Below, one piece after another: positions 1 through 7,895 of a stretch of DNA of 33,672 nt (position 1 is the first letter of the stretch; each line of letters begins with the position of its first letter). The stretch covers positions 1 to 33,672 of the forward strand of contig JALGTG010000005.1 of the NCBI GenBank assembly GCA_029821495.1, in the 5' to 3' direction. Below the pieces are notes generated by a model. It saw nothing but the letters and a program-made list of their open reading frames with translations. It was not told the origin of the DNA and searched no databases. This stretch comes from Candidatus Hebobacteria bacterium (lineage in GTDB: Bacteria > Armatimonadota > Hebobacteria > Hebobacterales > Hebobacteraceae). The translations under genes were made by a program, and so were the position numbers.

Positions 1-620
1 TGGGCAGCATCCCGTTCGGGGTGATCGTCGGGCGCGCTTGGCGTGGGGTAGATGTGCGGGAGTACGGCAGCCACAACATAGGCTTCGCCAATGCGCTTCG
101 CGTGCTAGGATGGGGGCCGGCTTTGGCTGTGCTCGTGGGTGACGTGGTGAAGGGCCTCGGTCCGGTGCTGGTGGGCCGGGAATTGCTGGCGGCGTTGGCC
201 GTGCCTGGGCGGGAACTCTGGATATTCGCCGTGGCGATCGCGCCGATTCTGGGGCACAGCTTCTCGGTGTTCCTGCGGCTCCGGGGAGGCCGTGCCGTGG
301 CGACGACGCTTGGGGCGCTGCTCGGCATGTCCTGGCCTGCGGCACTGGTCGGCCTGGGTGTATGGCTGCTGCTGGTTGGGACGACTCGCCGTATCTCGGT
401 AGGCTCGATGGGCGCATGCGCGGCGGTGCCAGCATACATGGCTCTGAGTGGCCACTCGTGGGAGCTGTCGGTGTTCTGGAGTGGGGTGGGACTGCTCGTG
501 ATCCTCCGCCATGTCAGCAACATCGGCCGGCTGGCACGGGGCACTGAACCGAAGATCGGGCAGCGAGTGGCGGTGAAGGGGACCGGCGGTCGCGGAGGGA
601 TGCAGGATCGTGAGGGCTAG
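1..620 (+). CDS. plsY: Glycerol-3-phosphate acyltransferase PlsY (5' end outside window)
   Basis: Integral membrane acyltransferase that transfers an acyl group from acyl-phosphate to glycerol-3-phosphate, the first step of phosphatidic acid synthesis (PlsX/PlsY pathway). The frame is open from the first bases of the window and begins with GSIPFG, the conserved motif near the N terminus of PlsY, so the true start lies upstream and the GTG at 21 is internal. The second conserved PlsY motif is visible as YGSHNIGFANALR, followed by GDVVKG and the GHSFSVFLRLRGGRAVATTLG block, with hydrophobic segments between. The C terminus has a polar Gly/Arg-rich tail of about 25 residues. The gene ends 54 bases before gpsA, the usual neighbour of plsY, so co-transcription is likely. 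Identification is confident; only the N-terminal ten or so residues are missing. Confidence 0.93.
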   Translation, partial: GSIPFGVIVGRAWRGVDVREYGSHNIGFANALRVLGWGPALAVLVGDVVKGLGPVLVGRELLAALAVPGRELWIFAVAIAPILGHSFSVFLRLRGGRAVATTLGALLGMSWPAALVGLGVWLLLVGTTRRISVGSMGACAAVPAYMALSGHSWELSVFWSGVGLLVILRHVSNIGRLARGTEPKIGQRVAVKGTGGRGGMQDREG

Positions 621-674
621 GGGCGTGGGGTCGCGCTACGGAGGAGGGAGCGGTCCCAAGCTGCAGGTGGTAGT

Positions 675-1694
675 ATGAGCGAAGGGAGAGGCACGATCGC
701 CGTGATCGGCGCTGGGAGCTGGGGCACCGCGCTCAGCATCGCGCTCGGCCAGGCCGGCTGGCGCGTGAAGCTCTGGGCGAGGCGGGCAGAGATCGCGGAG
801 GCCGTAGCTCGCGAGCGACGCAACCCGGAGTACCTCTCAGGCTTCGAGCTGCCTGATTCGGTGAAGGCCACGGCGGATCTCGAAGAGGCCGCGTTGGGCG
901 CGGAGATGGTCGTCCTGGCGGTTCCGTCACAAGGGGTCCGCGCGGTGTGTGAGGCACTGGCGCCACACGTTACGGCGGATCAAGGCGTCGTCAGCGCCGC
1001 GAAGGGGCTCGAGCACAAGACCGGTCGGCGGCTCTCGGAGGTGATAGAGGAGTGCCTGGGTGCGGACCGGATGGGCGAGGTGGCAGTGCTGTCCGGCCCG
1101 AATCTGGCGCTGGAGGTGGCCGGTGGCACTGCGACCGCCAGCGTAGCCGCCTGCGCCAGGGCGGAGTTCGCGACACGGGTCCAGGCGGCCGTCAGCACGC
1201 CGCGGTTTCGCGTCTACACCAACGCAGACGTAGTAGGAGTAGAGCTCGGGGGCGCGCTGAAGAACATCGTCGCGATCGGGGCCGGTGTGAGCGACGGGCT
1301 CGGGTTCGGCGACAACACGAAGGCCGCGCTGATGACTCGGGGGCTGGCGGAGATCACGCGACTCGGCGTGGCGCTGGGCGCGCGTTCGGAGACATTCCGG
1401 GGTCTGTCGGGGATGGGCGATCTGGTGGCAACCTGTGCGGGGCGCAAGAGCCGAAACCATCGAGTGGGCTACGAACTCGGGAAGGGGCGGAAGCTGCCGG
1501 ATATTCTGGCCGGCATGATCCAGATCGCGGAAGGTGTGGAGACCACGAGAGCGGCGCTGCAGGTGGCGGCGCCGCTGGGTGTGGAGATGCCGATAGCAGG
1601 CGCGGTCCACCGCATACTGTTCGAGGAGGTGTCGCCGCTGGAGGCCGTGGGGTCGCTGATGGAGCGCGCCTGGCGGGACGAGCTCGATGAGTGA
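675..1694 (+). CDS. gpsA: NAD(P)-dependent glycerol-3-phosphate dehydrogenase GpsA
   Basis: Cytosolic enzyme that reduces dihydroxyacetone phosphate to sn-glycerol-3-phosphate, the substrate of the PlsY encoded just upstream. The protein has 339 residues, normal for the family. The N-terminal Rossmann motif IGAGSWGTA lies at about residues 11-19, followed by the typical LWARR segment. The middle holds VVSAAKGLE and LSGPN, and the catalytic-lysine region GALKNI (Lys196) leads into GDNTKAAL. The C-terminal domain contains GLSGMGDLVATC and SRNHRVGYELG, both diagnostic of GpsA. The ATG at 675 is preceded by AGGTGG at short spacing. The gene is convergent with the receiver gene at 1720-2100, with only 25 bases between the stops. 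Confidence 0.97.
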   Translation: MSEGRGTIAVIGAGSWGTALSIALGQAGWRVKLWARRAEIAEAVARERRNPEYLSGFELPDSVKATADLEEAALGAEMVVLAVPSQGVRAVCEALAPHVTADQGVVSAAKGLEHKTGRRLSEVIEECLGADRMGEVAVLSGPNLALEVAGGTATASVAACARAEFATRVQAAVSTPRFRVYTNADVVGVELGGALKNIVAIGAGVSDGLGFGDNTKAALMTRGLAEITRLGVALGARSETFRGLSGMGDLVATCAGRKSRNHRVGYELGKGRKLPDILAGMIQIAEGVETTRAALQVAAPLGVEMPIAGAVHRILFEEVSPLEAVGSLMERAWRDELDE

Positions 1695-1719
1695 AGGGAG
1701 ATGCGTCGACGCGGGTCGG

Positions 1720-2100
1720 CTAGGCGTCGACCGGAGCCTTGACTTCCATCTCCTTGAGCACCTCGACGACTTGAGAGAGGCGAAAGGGCTTGCACAGGCA
1801 GGTAGACGCGCCGCTGCGGAGGGATTCCTGGATGATGTCGTCTTTGGCAAAGCCGGTGATCATGACGAACTTGGCGGTAGACTGCACGTCTCGCAGCTTC
1901 TTCAGCGCGTCGAGCCCGTTCATGCCGGGCATTCGGATGTCGAGGAATATGAGGTCGAACTTCCGTTCATCTGCGATTTCGAGCGCGGCTGTGCTGTCCT
2001 GACAAGTGGTGACCTGATGCCCGAACCGCGCCAGCACATCTCGCAGAAGAAGGCAAATGCTCTGCTCGTCGTCGACAACAAGGATCTCAAGTGACCGCAT
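1720..2100 (-). CDS. Single-domain response regulator (CheY-like receiver)
   Basis: A 126-residue stand-alone receiver domain. The frame stays open further upstream, but the ATG at 2100 is chosen because GAGGAGG lies 11 bases before it and the receiver fold begins at once with LEILVVDDE. The acidic pocket is Asp10-Asp11, the phosphoacceptor is Asp54 in FLDIRMPG, the switch Thr82 is in MITGF and the conserved Lys104 is in CLCKPF, so phosphorylation should be possible. No output domain follows, and no histidine kinase or phosphatase is encoded nearby, so partner and target cannot be named. It is transcribed divergently from the HEAT-repeat gene at 2256, sharing a 155-base intergenic region. Confidence 0.9.
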   Translation of the reverse strand: MRSLEILVVDDEQSICLLLRDVLARFGHQVTTCQDSTAALEIADERKFDLIFLDIRMPGMNGLDALKKLRDVQSTAKFVMITGFAKDDIIQESLRSGASTCLCKPFRLSQVVEVLKEMEVKAPVDA

Positions 2101-2255
2101 TTCGGTGGCTGCCTCCTCACGAGGGCAGGAGGCGCCGGCCGCGCCTCTGCCACAGGCGATTATTCCACATTCACGATAGCGTGCGGAGGCGAAAGGACTG
2201 CCCCGCCAGACCGTCGAAACGGGGTATCTCAGGTAGGCTGGAATAGGAGTCACCC

Positions 2256-3710
2256 ATGGAGGAGACGCGCCGTCCGACCGGCTACATCGTTTTTGCGGTC
2301 ATTGCCATAGCGCTCATTGCGTGGCTGACTGGCCGCTACCTGCAGAAACGGGCGTTGCTTCGAGACCTGGGGAGCAACGATATGGCCGTCCGCGTGGATG
2401 CCGCCCGGAAGCTCCTGGAGATGCGGAAGCTGGAGGATTCACTGCCCGCTCAGCCGATCATTCGCCGCAGCAAGACCGCGGAGGCGCTGGGCGAGATCGG
2501 CTCTGAGGACGCGATGCGCGTTCTGGGCGTGATCCTGCGGGACCAGGAGGATGCTCCGCGGCGCTGGGCGCGACAGGCGCTGGAGGATCTGGGAGAGCGG
2601 GCCGTGCCTACTCTGCTAGCGGCACTCTCTGCCGGCGGCGACCCCTGCGACCAGGCACTGGAGGCGCTGGCGGAGCTGGGACCCTCGGTTGCGCCTAAGG
2701 TTCGCTTCTTCATGCTCGATGGCGGGTCCAGGGACGGGGCCACTTGGGCGCTGGCGGAAGGCGGTCGGGTCGGGGTCGAGGCGCTGCTGCGCGCGTGTCA
2801 CAATCCGGACAACGGGATACGGAGTGCGGCGCTCGGGGCGCTCGGGGGCTACGAGGTGGAAGCTGCGGTGGGGCCGGCACTCGAGAACGTCAATAATCCA
2901 CCTCACGGCAGTGTGAAGACGGCAGCGATCAAGGCTCTTGGGCTAATCGGCGACCGGAGAGCAGTTCCTGATCTGATTCCTCGCCTTGAGGAGAAGGACT
3001 TCCGCGAGGCGGCCGTCACGTCTCTCGGACAGATTGGTGACCCGAGGGCCGTGCAGCCCATACTGTCTACCCTTACGGCGACCGACAAGCGTTACCGCAA
3101 TGCCGCCGTGCTCGCGCTGCGGCGGATCGGAGCGCCCGCCTTCGACTCGCTGGTGAGGGAGCTGCGGTCGCGCGAGGTGCTGATGCAGCGGGCGGCTGCT
3201 GCTGCCCTGGTGGGATCTAACACCCGCCGGCTGAACGTCGCTCTCGCTTCGGCACTCCGGGACGAAGACCCACAGGTCCGGGCCTCTGCGGCACTGGCGC
3301 TGGGGTGGGATGGCAACCTAGCGGCCGTCGAGCCGCTTCACGGTGCGCTGGTAGATCCATCGTGGCGGGTGGTGGACGCGGCAGTGAAGGCGCTGGGCGA
3401 AGTAGGGGTGGGCGCGATCGCCCGGCTCCAGGATGTGCTGCGTGACCCGACCGAGACCTCAACAGTGCGCTACCAAGTGGCCAGGGCGATGGCGGCAATG
3501 GGGGATGCGGCCGTCGATCCACTGATCGCGGCGCTCTCGCAGGTGGACCCAGAGGTGCAGAAGTGGAGTGCGGTGGCGCTGGGAGAGATCGGCCAAGTCG
3601 AGCCACAGGCCGTCGAGGCGCTGGAGGAGCTTGAGCGGGCCGGGTCGAGCGACGTCAAGTGGGTTGCGGGCGAGCAGCTAAGACGGCTGAGACGGCTCCA
3701 GACGCTGTAG
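2256..3710 (+). CDS. Membrane-anchored HEAT-repeat protein
   Basis: 484 residues. One N-terminal hydrophobic helix (about residues 9-28) is followed by a charged stop-transfer segment. The rest is alpha-helical HEAT/PBS-lyase-type repeats, recognisable by recurring units such as AAIKALGLIGDRRAVPDLI, AAVTSLGQIGDPRAVQPI, AALALGWDGNLAAVEPL and AVKALGEVGVGAI. At least ten units are visible. Such solenoids usually bind other proteins, and no enzymatic motif is present. The topology suggests a single-pass inner-membrane protein, but which side the solenoid faces cannot be decided. The ATG at 2256 has GGAG six bases upstream. A second protein of the same architecture lies at 24211-25602 on the other strand. 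Function unknown. Confidence 0.88.
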   Translation: MEETRRPTGYIVFAVIAIALIAWLTGRYLQKRALLRDLGSNDMAVRVDAARKLLEMRKLEDSLPAQPIIRRSKTAEALGEIGSEDAMRVLGVILRDQEDAPRRWARQALEDLGERAVPTLLAALSAGGDPCDQALEALAELGPSVAPKVRFFMLDGGSRDGATWALAEGGRVGVEALLRACHNPDNGIRSAALGALGGYEVEAAVGPALENVNNPPHGSVKTAAIKALGLIGDRRAVPDLIPRLEEKDFREAAVTSLGQIGDPRAVQPILSTLTATDKRYRNAAVLALRRIGAPAFDSLVRELRSREVLMQRAAAAALVGSNTRRLNVALASALRDEDPQVRASAALALGWDGNLAAVEPLHGALVDPSWRVVDAAVKALGEVGVGAIARLQDVLRDPTETSTVRYQVARAMAAMGDAAVDPLIAALSQVDPEVQKWSAVALGEIGQVEPQAVEALEELERAGSSDVKWVAGEQLRRLRRLQTL

Positions 3711-3766
3711 GGGGCCGCGGAACGCGCCATGTTGTCGTATTCCCCGCCAAGCCGTTGCGTGGCTTG

Positions 3767-3787
3767 CTTGACAACAATACTATCAAG
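3767..3787 (+). promoter_or_regulatory. HAIR-like HspR operator upstream of dnaK
   Basis: CTTGACA-N7-TATCAAG is a 21-base inverted repeat with the spacing of the HspR-associated inverted repeat (published consensus CTTGAGT-N7-ACTCAAG). Five of seven bases match in each half, including the whole CTTGA/TCAAG core. It overlaps the -35 box of the dnaK promoter, and an HspR-type regulator is encoded three genes downstream. Autoregulated repression of the chaperone operon is the natural reading; binding is inferred. Confidence 0.75.
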
Positions 3788-3797
3788 GTAGTATCAT
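3768..3797 (+). promoter_or_regulatory. Sigma-70-type promoter of the dnaK operon
   Basis: TTGACA (3768-3773, perfect -35) is followed after 18 bases by TATCAT (3792-3797, five of six matches to -10). Predicted transcription start is near 3804, giving a leader of about 105 bases before the GTG at 3910. A second possible -10, TATGCT, lies at 3802-3807. The HAIR-like repeat covers the -35 and part of the spacer, so a bound repressor would exclude RNA polymerase. Confidence 0.7.
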
Positions 3798-3909
3798 TAC
3801 GTATGCTAACAGGGTATGATCGTGAGCACTGGGGGCGAGTAGCGCCAGCAGTGTCAGTTCAGGGCTCCGTAGGTGCCCTGCATGTATCGCGGACAGGGAG
3901 GTAGACACC

Positions 3910-5838
3910 GTGCCTAAGGTTATTGGGATCGACTTGGGGACCACCAACTCTGTGGTGGCAGTGATTGAGGGAGGCGAGCCGGTGGTGATCGCCAACGCGG
4001 AGGGGAGCCGCTTGACTCCCTCTGCAGTGGGTTTCACCAAGAGTGGAGAGCGTTTAGTTGGTCAGCCGGCAAAGCGGCAGGCTATCATCAACGCTGAGAA
4101 CACTGTCTATTCGATCAAGCGCTTTGTGGGGAGGCGGTTTGGGGAGATCGAGCACGAACGGTCGATGGTACCCTACCGCGTGGTAGAGGGCCACAATGGG
4201 ATGGCTGTAGTGACTATCGGGGACAAGCAGTACACCCCGGAGGAAGTCTCGGCAATGATCCTCCGCAAGCTCAAGGAGGATGCGGAGGCCTATCTGGGAG
4301 AGAAGGTGGCGAAGGCCGTCGTCACCGTTCCGGCCTATTTCAACGATTCGCAGCGCACCGCCACGAAGAATGCTGGTGAGATCGCGGGTCTCGAGGTACT
4401 GCGGATAATAAACGAGCCCACAGCGGCATCCCTGGCGTACGGCTTCGGCCGGGAGGAGAGCAGAGAAGAGACGATCTTGGTGTGGGATCTGGGGGGCGGG
4501 ACATTCGACGTTTCTCTGCTGGAAGTGGGTGAGAACGTCTGCGAGGTGAAGGCTACGAACGGCGACACGCACCTCGGCGGGGACGACTGGGACGAGCGCA
4601 TCGTGAACTACATCGCAGACGAGTTCCAGCGGGAACAGGGGATTGACCTGCGGAAGGATCGACAGGCGCTCCAGCGGCTTCGGGAGGCGGCGGAGAAGGC
4701 GAAGGTAGAGCTCTCGACAATGGTGCAGACGACGATGAATCTGCCATTCATCACAGCGGACCAGACCGGCCCGAAGCACCTGGATATGAACCTGACCCGG
4801 GCGAAGTTCGAGGAGCTTACTCAGGATCTGCTTGACCGCATGGCCGGGCCGTTTGAGCAGGCGGTGGCTGACGCCAAGCTCAGAGCAGAGCAACTCGATC
4901 ACGTGATTCTGGTGGGTGGTGCCACTCGGATGCCGATGGTGCAGGAGCTGATCAAGCGGCTGACGGGCGGCAAGGAGCCGCACAGGGGGGTCAACCCGGA
5001 CGAAGTGGTGGCGATGGGGGCGGCGATACAGGCGGGGATCATCGTGCGGGAGGTGGCCGACGTCTTGCTGCTGGATGTGACTCCGCTGTCGCTGGGCGTG
5101 GAGACGGTAGGCGGAGTGATGACGAGGATGATGGAGCGCAACACCACGATCCCGACGCAGAAGACCGAGGTCTACTCGACGGCGGCCGACACCCAGACCG
5201 AGGTGGAGATCCACGTGCTGCAGGGAGAACGGCCGATGGCTGCGGATAACCGGAGTCTGGGCCGCTTCCGGCTGACCGGTATTGCGCCTGCTCCGCGCGG
5301 TGTGCCGAAGATAGAGGTCACCTTCAGCATCGATGTGAATGGTATTCTGAACGTGACGGCCAAGGATATGGCGACCGGGAACAAGCAGGAGATCACCATA
5401 TCTGGGGCGAGCTCGCTCGAGCGCGGCGAGGTGGATCGGATGGTGAAGGACTCCGAGCAGCATGCGGACGAGGACCGGCAGCGCCGCGAGGATGCTGATA
5501 CTCGGAATCAGGCAGAGCAGCTGATGTACGCGGCGGAGCGGAGCCTGAAGGATCTTGGGGATAAGGTGTCTGGAAGCGACCGCGAGGCTGCGCAGAAGGC
5601 GATAGAGGGAGTGCGCAAGGCGCTGGAGGACGGGGATGTCAGTCGCGTGCGCGCGGCAACGGAGCAGCTCCAGCAGGCTTTCTCGAGGATCTCTGAGGCT
5701 GCGTATAAGCAGGCCGCGGAGACGGCCGGACAGGAGCAGGCAGGCGGCCCCACAGATGAGAGCGGCGGGCAAGAGACCGAAGGGGGAGGGGAGGAGGACG
5801 ACGGGGTCATTGACGCGGAGTTCCGCGAGAGCGAGTAG
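3910..5838 (+). CDS. dnaK: Chaperone protein DnaK (Hsp70)
   Basis: Cytosolic ATP-dependent chaperone that binds exposed hydrophobic segments of unfolded proteins together with a J-protein. The protein has 642 residues, full length. The ATPase domain starts with [10 protein letters not shown] and contains [33 protein letters not shown] and VGGATRMP. The hydrophobic linker [13 protein letters not shown] joins it to the beta-sandwich substrate domain and the helical lid. It ends in an acidic tail, VIDAEF, like many bacterial DnaKs. The GTG start has AGGGAGG seven bases upstream. It is the first gene of a stress operon under a HAIR-like operator. No grpE follows; the next gene is hsp20, so the nucleotide exchange factor must be encoded elsewhere or be lacking. 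Confidence 0.98.
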   Translation: MPKVIGIDLGTTNSVVAVIEGGEPVVIANAEGSRLTPSAVGFTKSGERLVGQPAKRQAIINAENTVYSIKRFVGRRFGEIEHERSMVPYRVVEGHNGMAVVTIGDKQYTPEEVSAMILRKLKEDAEAYLGEKVAKAVVTVPAYFNDSQRTATKNAGEIAGLEVLRIINEPTAASLAYGFGREESREETILVWDLGGGTFDVSLLEVGENVCEVKATNGDTHLGGDDWDERIVNYIADEFQREQGIDLRKDRQALQRLREAAEKAKVELSTMVQTTMNLPFITADQTGPKHLDMNLTRAKFEELTQDLLDRMAGPFEQAVADAKLRAEQLDHVILVGGATRMPMVQELIKRLTGGKEPHRGVNPDEVVAMGAAIQAGIIVREVADVLLLDVTPLSLGVETVGGVMTRMMERNTTIPTQKTEVYSTAADTQTEVEIHVLQGERPMAADNRSLGRFRLTGIAPAPRGVPKIEVTFSIDVNGILNVTAKDMATGNKQEITISGASSLERGEVDRMVKDSEQHADEDRQRREDADTRNQAEQLMYAAERSLKDLGDKVSGSDREAAQKAIEGVRKALEDGDVSRVRAATEQLQQAFSRISEAAYKQAAETAGQEQAGGPTDESGGQETEGGGEEDDGVIDAEFRESE

Positions 5839-5866
5839 AGGGCGGAGCGCGCGGAGAGTTGGAACT

Positions 5867-6295
5867 ATGAGCTTCCGAGACTGGGACATCTCTGGGCACG
5901 CGTCGCCGCTCCGGCGGGAGCTTGAGCGGCTTGCATCGTCCCTTCTGTCGGGTCGGGAAACGGGAGACGAGGGCGTTTGGGCGCCGCCGGTGGACATCTA
6001 CGAGCGAAGGGAGAGCCTAGTCCTGCTTGTTGACCTGCCGGGCCTCAAGCGTGAGGATATAGAGGTGCAAGTTGAATCCGATACAGTGACGATCCAAGGC
6101 GAGAGGGCGCCGAGGGGGAGAGCCGACAGCATTCGGGTGGAGCGACCGTCAGGTCAGTTCCACCGCTCGTTTCGGATCGGCGTGCCGATCGGGACGGGGG
6201 AGGTCCGAGCGAGCTACCGGGACGGGGTGCTGGAGATCAGTCTCCCGAAGGCCCTGCCCGGACCTGCGCGCGTGCCCATAGACGCGGATAGGTGA
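5867..6295 (+). CDS. Small heat-shock protein (Hsp20/alpha-crystallin family)
   Basis: ATP-independent holdase of 142 residues that should form oligomers and trap unfolding proteins for DnaK/DnaJ. The alpha-crystallin domain spans roughly residues 40-135: it opens with PPVDIYERRESLVLLVDLPG and closes with the family signature A-x-x-x-x-G-V-L (ASYRDGVLEISLPK). A short C-terminal VPI may act as the oligomerisation motif. The ATG at 5867 is chosen because the preceding in-frame codons overlap dnaK and are not sHSP-like; GGAG lies about 10 bases upstream. It sits 28 bases after dnaK and 6 bases before dnaJ, in the slot where grpE usually lies in dnaK-grpE-dnaJ-hspR operons. Confidence 0.93.
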   Translation: MSFRDWDISGHASPLRRELERLASSLLSGRETGDEGVWAPPVDIYERRESLVLLVDLPGLKREDIEVQVESDTVTIQGERAPRGRADSIRVERPSGQFHRSFRIGVPIGTGEVRASYRDGVLEISLPKALPGPARVPIDADR

Positions 6296-6301
6296 GTACG
6301 G

Positions 6302-7354
6302 GTGCCTGCAAGGCGCAAACGCGACTACTACGAAGTGCTCGGTGTGAGCCGAGATGCGAGCGAGAAGGACGTCAAACGCGCTTTCCGCCGCCTTGCACGC
6401 AAGCATCATCCGGACGTGAACCCGGGCGACAAGGATGCAGAGCGGAAGTTCAAGGAAGCCAGCGAGGCCTACGAGGTCCTTCGGGATGCGAAGAAACGCC
6501 AGCAGTATGACCAGTTCGGCCACGGGGCGGCCTTCTGGGGGCAGCAGGGAGCGGGCGCGCCAGGCGGATTCACCTGGCAGACGACCGCGGGGCCGGACTT
6601 CAACTACGGCTTTGGGGGACTCAACGATGTGTTGGAGGAGATTCTCGGGGCTCGAGGGAGTGGAGGTGGACGCGGTACGCCTTTCACGCGTGTTCGCCCG
6701 CGGCGCGGTCAGGACGTCCAAGTAGAGATCAGTCTCGCGCTGGAGGATGCGTACCGCGGCACGGAGCGCAGGGTAGCAGTTCCGATGCCCGAGATGTGCC
6801 CGGCGTGCCAGGGGGCCGGTCTTACCGTCGGGGGGGTGCCGTGCACTAGTTGTGGGGGCAAGGGGCAGATCGAGCGGGTCAAGCGGCTGGACGTGAGCAT
6901 CCCGGCGGGGGTCCGCACTGGGTCGAGGATTCGGCTTGCCGGTCAGGGCATGCATGGGCCCGGGATGACGGCCGGGGATCTGTACCTGATTCCGAAGATA
7001 GCTGCACACCGCTTGTTCGGGAGACAGGGGGACGACCTGCACTGCGAGGTGCCCGTGAGCTACACGGAGGCTGCCCTCGGCGCCGAGATAGAAGTGCCCA
7101 CGCTGAACGGGAAGGTGAAGGCGAAGGTGCCCGCGGGCACGTCATCCGGGCAGCGACTTCGTCTCTCTGGGAAGGGCATGCCCAGGATGAAGGGCGGCGG
7201 CCACGGCGACCTGTACTTGCGTGTGCGGATTGTTGTGCCCAAGAACCTGACCGATGAAGAGAGGAAGCTAATAGCGCGTCTCGGCAAACTGCGGCGAGAC
7301 AGTCCGCGCGCCGACCTTCGCGCTCAACGGCCGGGCGAGGGAAGTAGGCGGTGA
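6302..7354 (+). CDS. dnaJ: DnaJ-family co-chaperone with a reduced zinc domain
   Basis: Co-chaperone that stimulates DnaK ATPase and delivers substrates; 350 residues. J-domain at residues 7-72 with the essential HPD at 36-38, then a Gly/Phe-rich stretch (about 80-140) and the two C-terminal substrate-binding beta domains. The zinc region is unusual: only two CxxCxGxG units are present (Cys166/169 and Cys181/184), against four in classical DnaJ, so at most one zinc can be held. It is therefore intermediate between type I DnaJ and zinc-less CbpA-like proteins. The GTG at 6302 follows AGGTGAG. The stop overlaps the hspR start by four bases (GTGA), indicating translational coupling. Confidence 0.93.
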   Translation: MPARRKRDYYEVLGVSRDASEKDVKRAFRRLARKHHPDVNPGDKDAERKFKEASEAYEVLRDAKKRQQYDQFGHGAAFWGQQGAGAPGGFTWQTTAGPDFNYGFGGLNDVLEEILGARGSGGGRGTPFTRVRPRRGQDVQVEISLALEDAYRGTERRVAVPMPEMCPACQGAGLTVGGVPCTSCGGKGQIERVKRLDVSIPAGVRTGSRIRLAGQGMHGPGMTAGDLYLIPKIAAHRLFGRQGDDLHCEVPVSYTEAALGAEIEVPTLNGKVKAKVPAGTSSGQRLRLSGKGMPRMKGGGHGDLYLRVRIVVPKNLTDEERKLIARLGKLRRDSPRADLRAQRPGEGSRR

Positions 7355-7704
7355 GCATGAGAAGAGACGGCTCAGAGCCGGTGTATGTGATCAGCGTGGC
7401 GGCGAAGCTGGTGGATGCCCATCCACAGACACTCCGCCTCTACGAGCGGCTGGGTCTACTCATGCCCGCTCGGACCGAGAACAACATTCGGCTCTACTCG
7501 GATCATGACATAGAGCGTCTGCGGCAGATACAGCGCCTCACGAGTGTGGGGCTGAACCTCGCCGGGGTAGAGATGGTGCTCGATCTGTTGGCGCGCATGG
7601 AGAGCATGCGCCAGGAACTCCGGGATGAGTTGAGCCAGCGAGAGGAAGAGCTGGCGCGGGAGATACGGCGTCTGCGCCGACAGGTTGTGAGCGGCGGGAG
7701 GTAG
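7351..7704 (+). CDS. hspR: HspR-type heat-shock repressor (MerR family)
   Basis: DNA-binding autorepressor of 117 residues. The N-terminal MerR winged helix-turn-helix contains [18 protein letters not shown], then RLYERLGLL and the [18 protein letters not shown] segment typical of HspR. Residues of about 75-112 form a charged dimerisation coiled coil. No Cys-based effector domain is present, unlike metal-sensing MerR proteins. The GTG at 7351 overlaps the dnaJ stop by four bases; an in-frame ATG at 7357 is an alternative. In Streptomyces and Mycobacterium, HspR closes a dnaK-grpE-dnaJ operon, binds HAIR sites and uses DnaK as co-repressor. The HAIR-like site at 3767-3787 makes the same circuit likely here. 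Confidence 0.9.
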   Translation: MSMRRDGSEPVYVISVAAKLVDAHPQTLRLYERLGLLMPARTENNIRLYSDHDIERLRQIQRLTSVGLNLAGVEMVLDLLARMESMRQELRDELSQREEELAREIRRLRRQVVSGGR

Positions 7705-7895
7705 ACCGCGGTAGTGCTCCCGCGTCCGCTGTCTTGGGCGGCAGCTTCCGTCGCCCAGTGCTGGGTGCCGGTTCGGCGTGAAGAGGGGAAGACTGCGTCG
7801 CGGTGGGAGTTCTTCGCGGCGCGGCAGGGGGCGAGTCGCTGGTGGGAGCCAGTCTCTTGCGATGCGAGGGTGTATAGCTAAGGGGAGTGCGGCAA

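Noticed and set aside
927-1850. A 307-codon minus-strand frame covering gpsA.
   Set aside because: Overlaps gpsA and the receiver gene almost completely, with low-complexity Pro/Arg/His composition typical of GC-rich antisense frames.
4054-5997. A 647-codon open frame on the minus strand opposite dnaK.
   Set aside because: It is the antisense shadow of dnaK: no start context, Leu/Arg/His-rich composition without any domain, and dnaK on the other strand is unmistakable.
7887-7895. GTG at 7887 as the start of the Clp ATPase.
   Set aside because: It lies inside the AGGGGAG ribosome-binding site of the ATG at 7896, where the conserved Clp-N domain begins.
7705-7895. A second HAIR operator or clear promoter before the Clp ATPase gene.
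   Set aside because: No CTTGA/TCAAG pair and no convincing -35/-10 pair is visible; only a TATAGC hexamer very close to the start codon.
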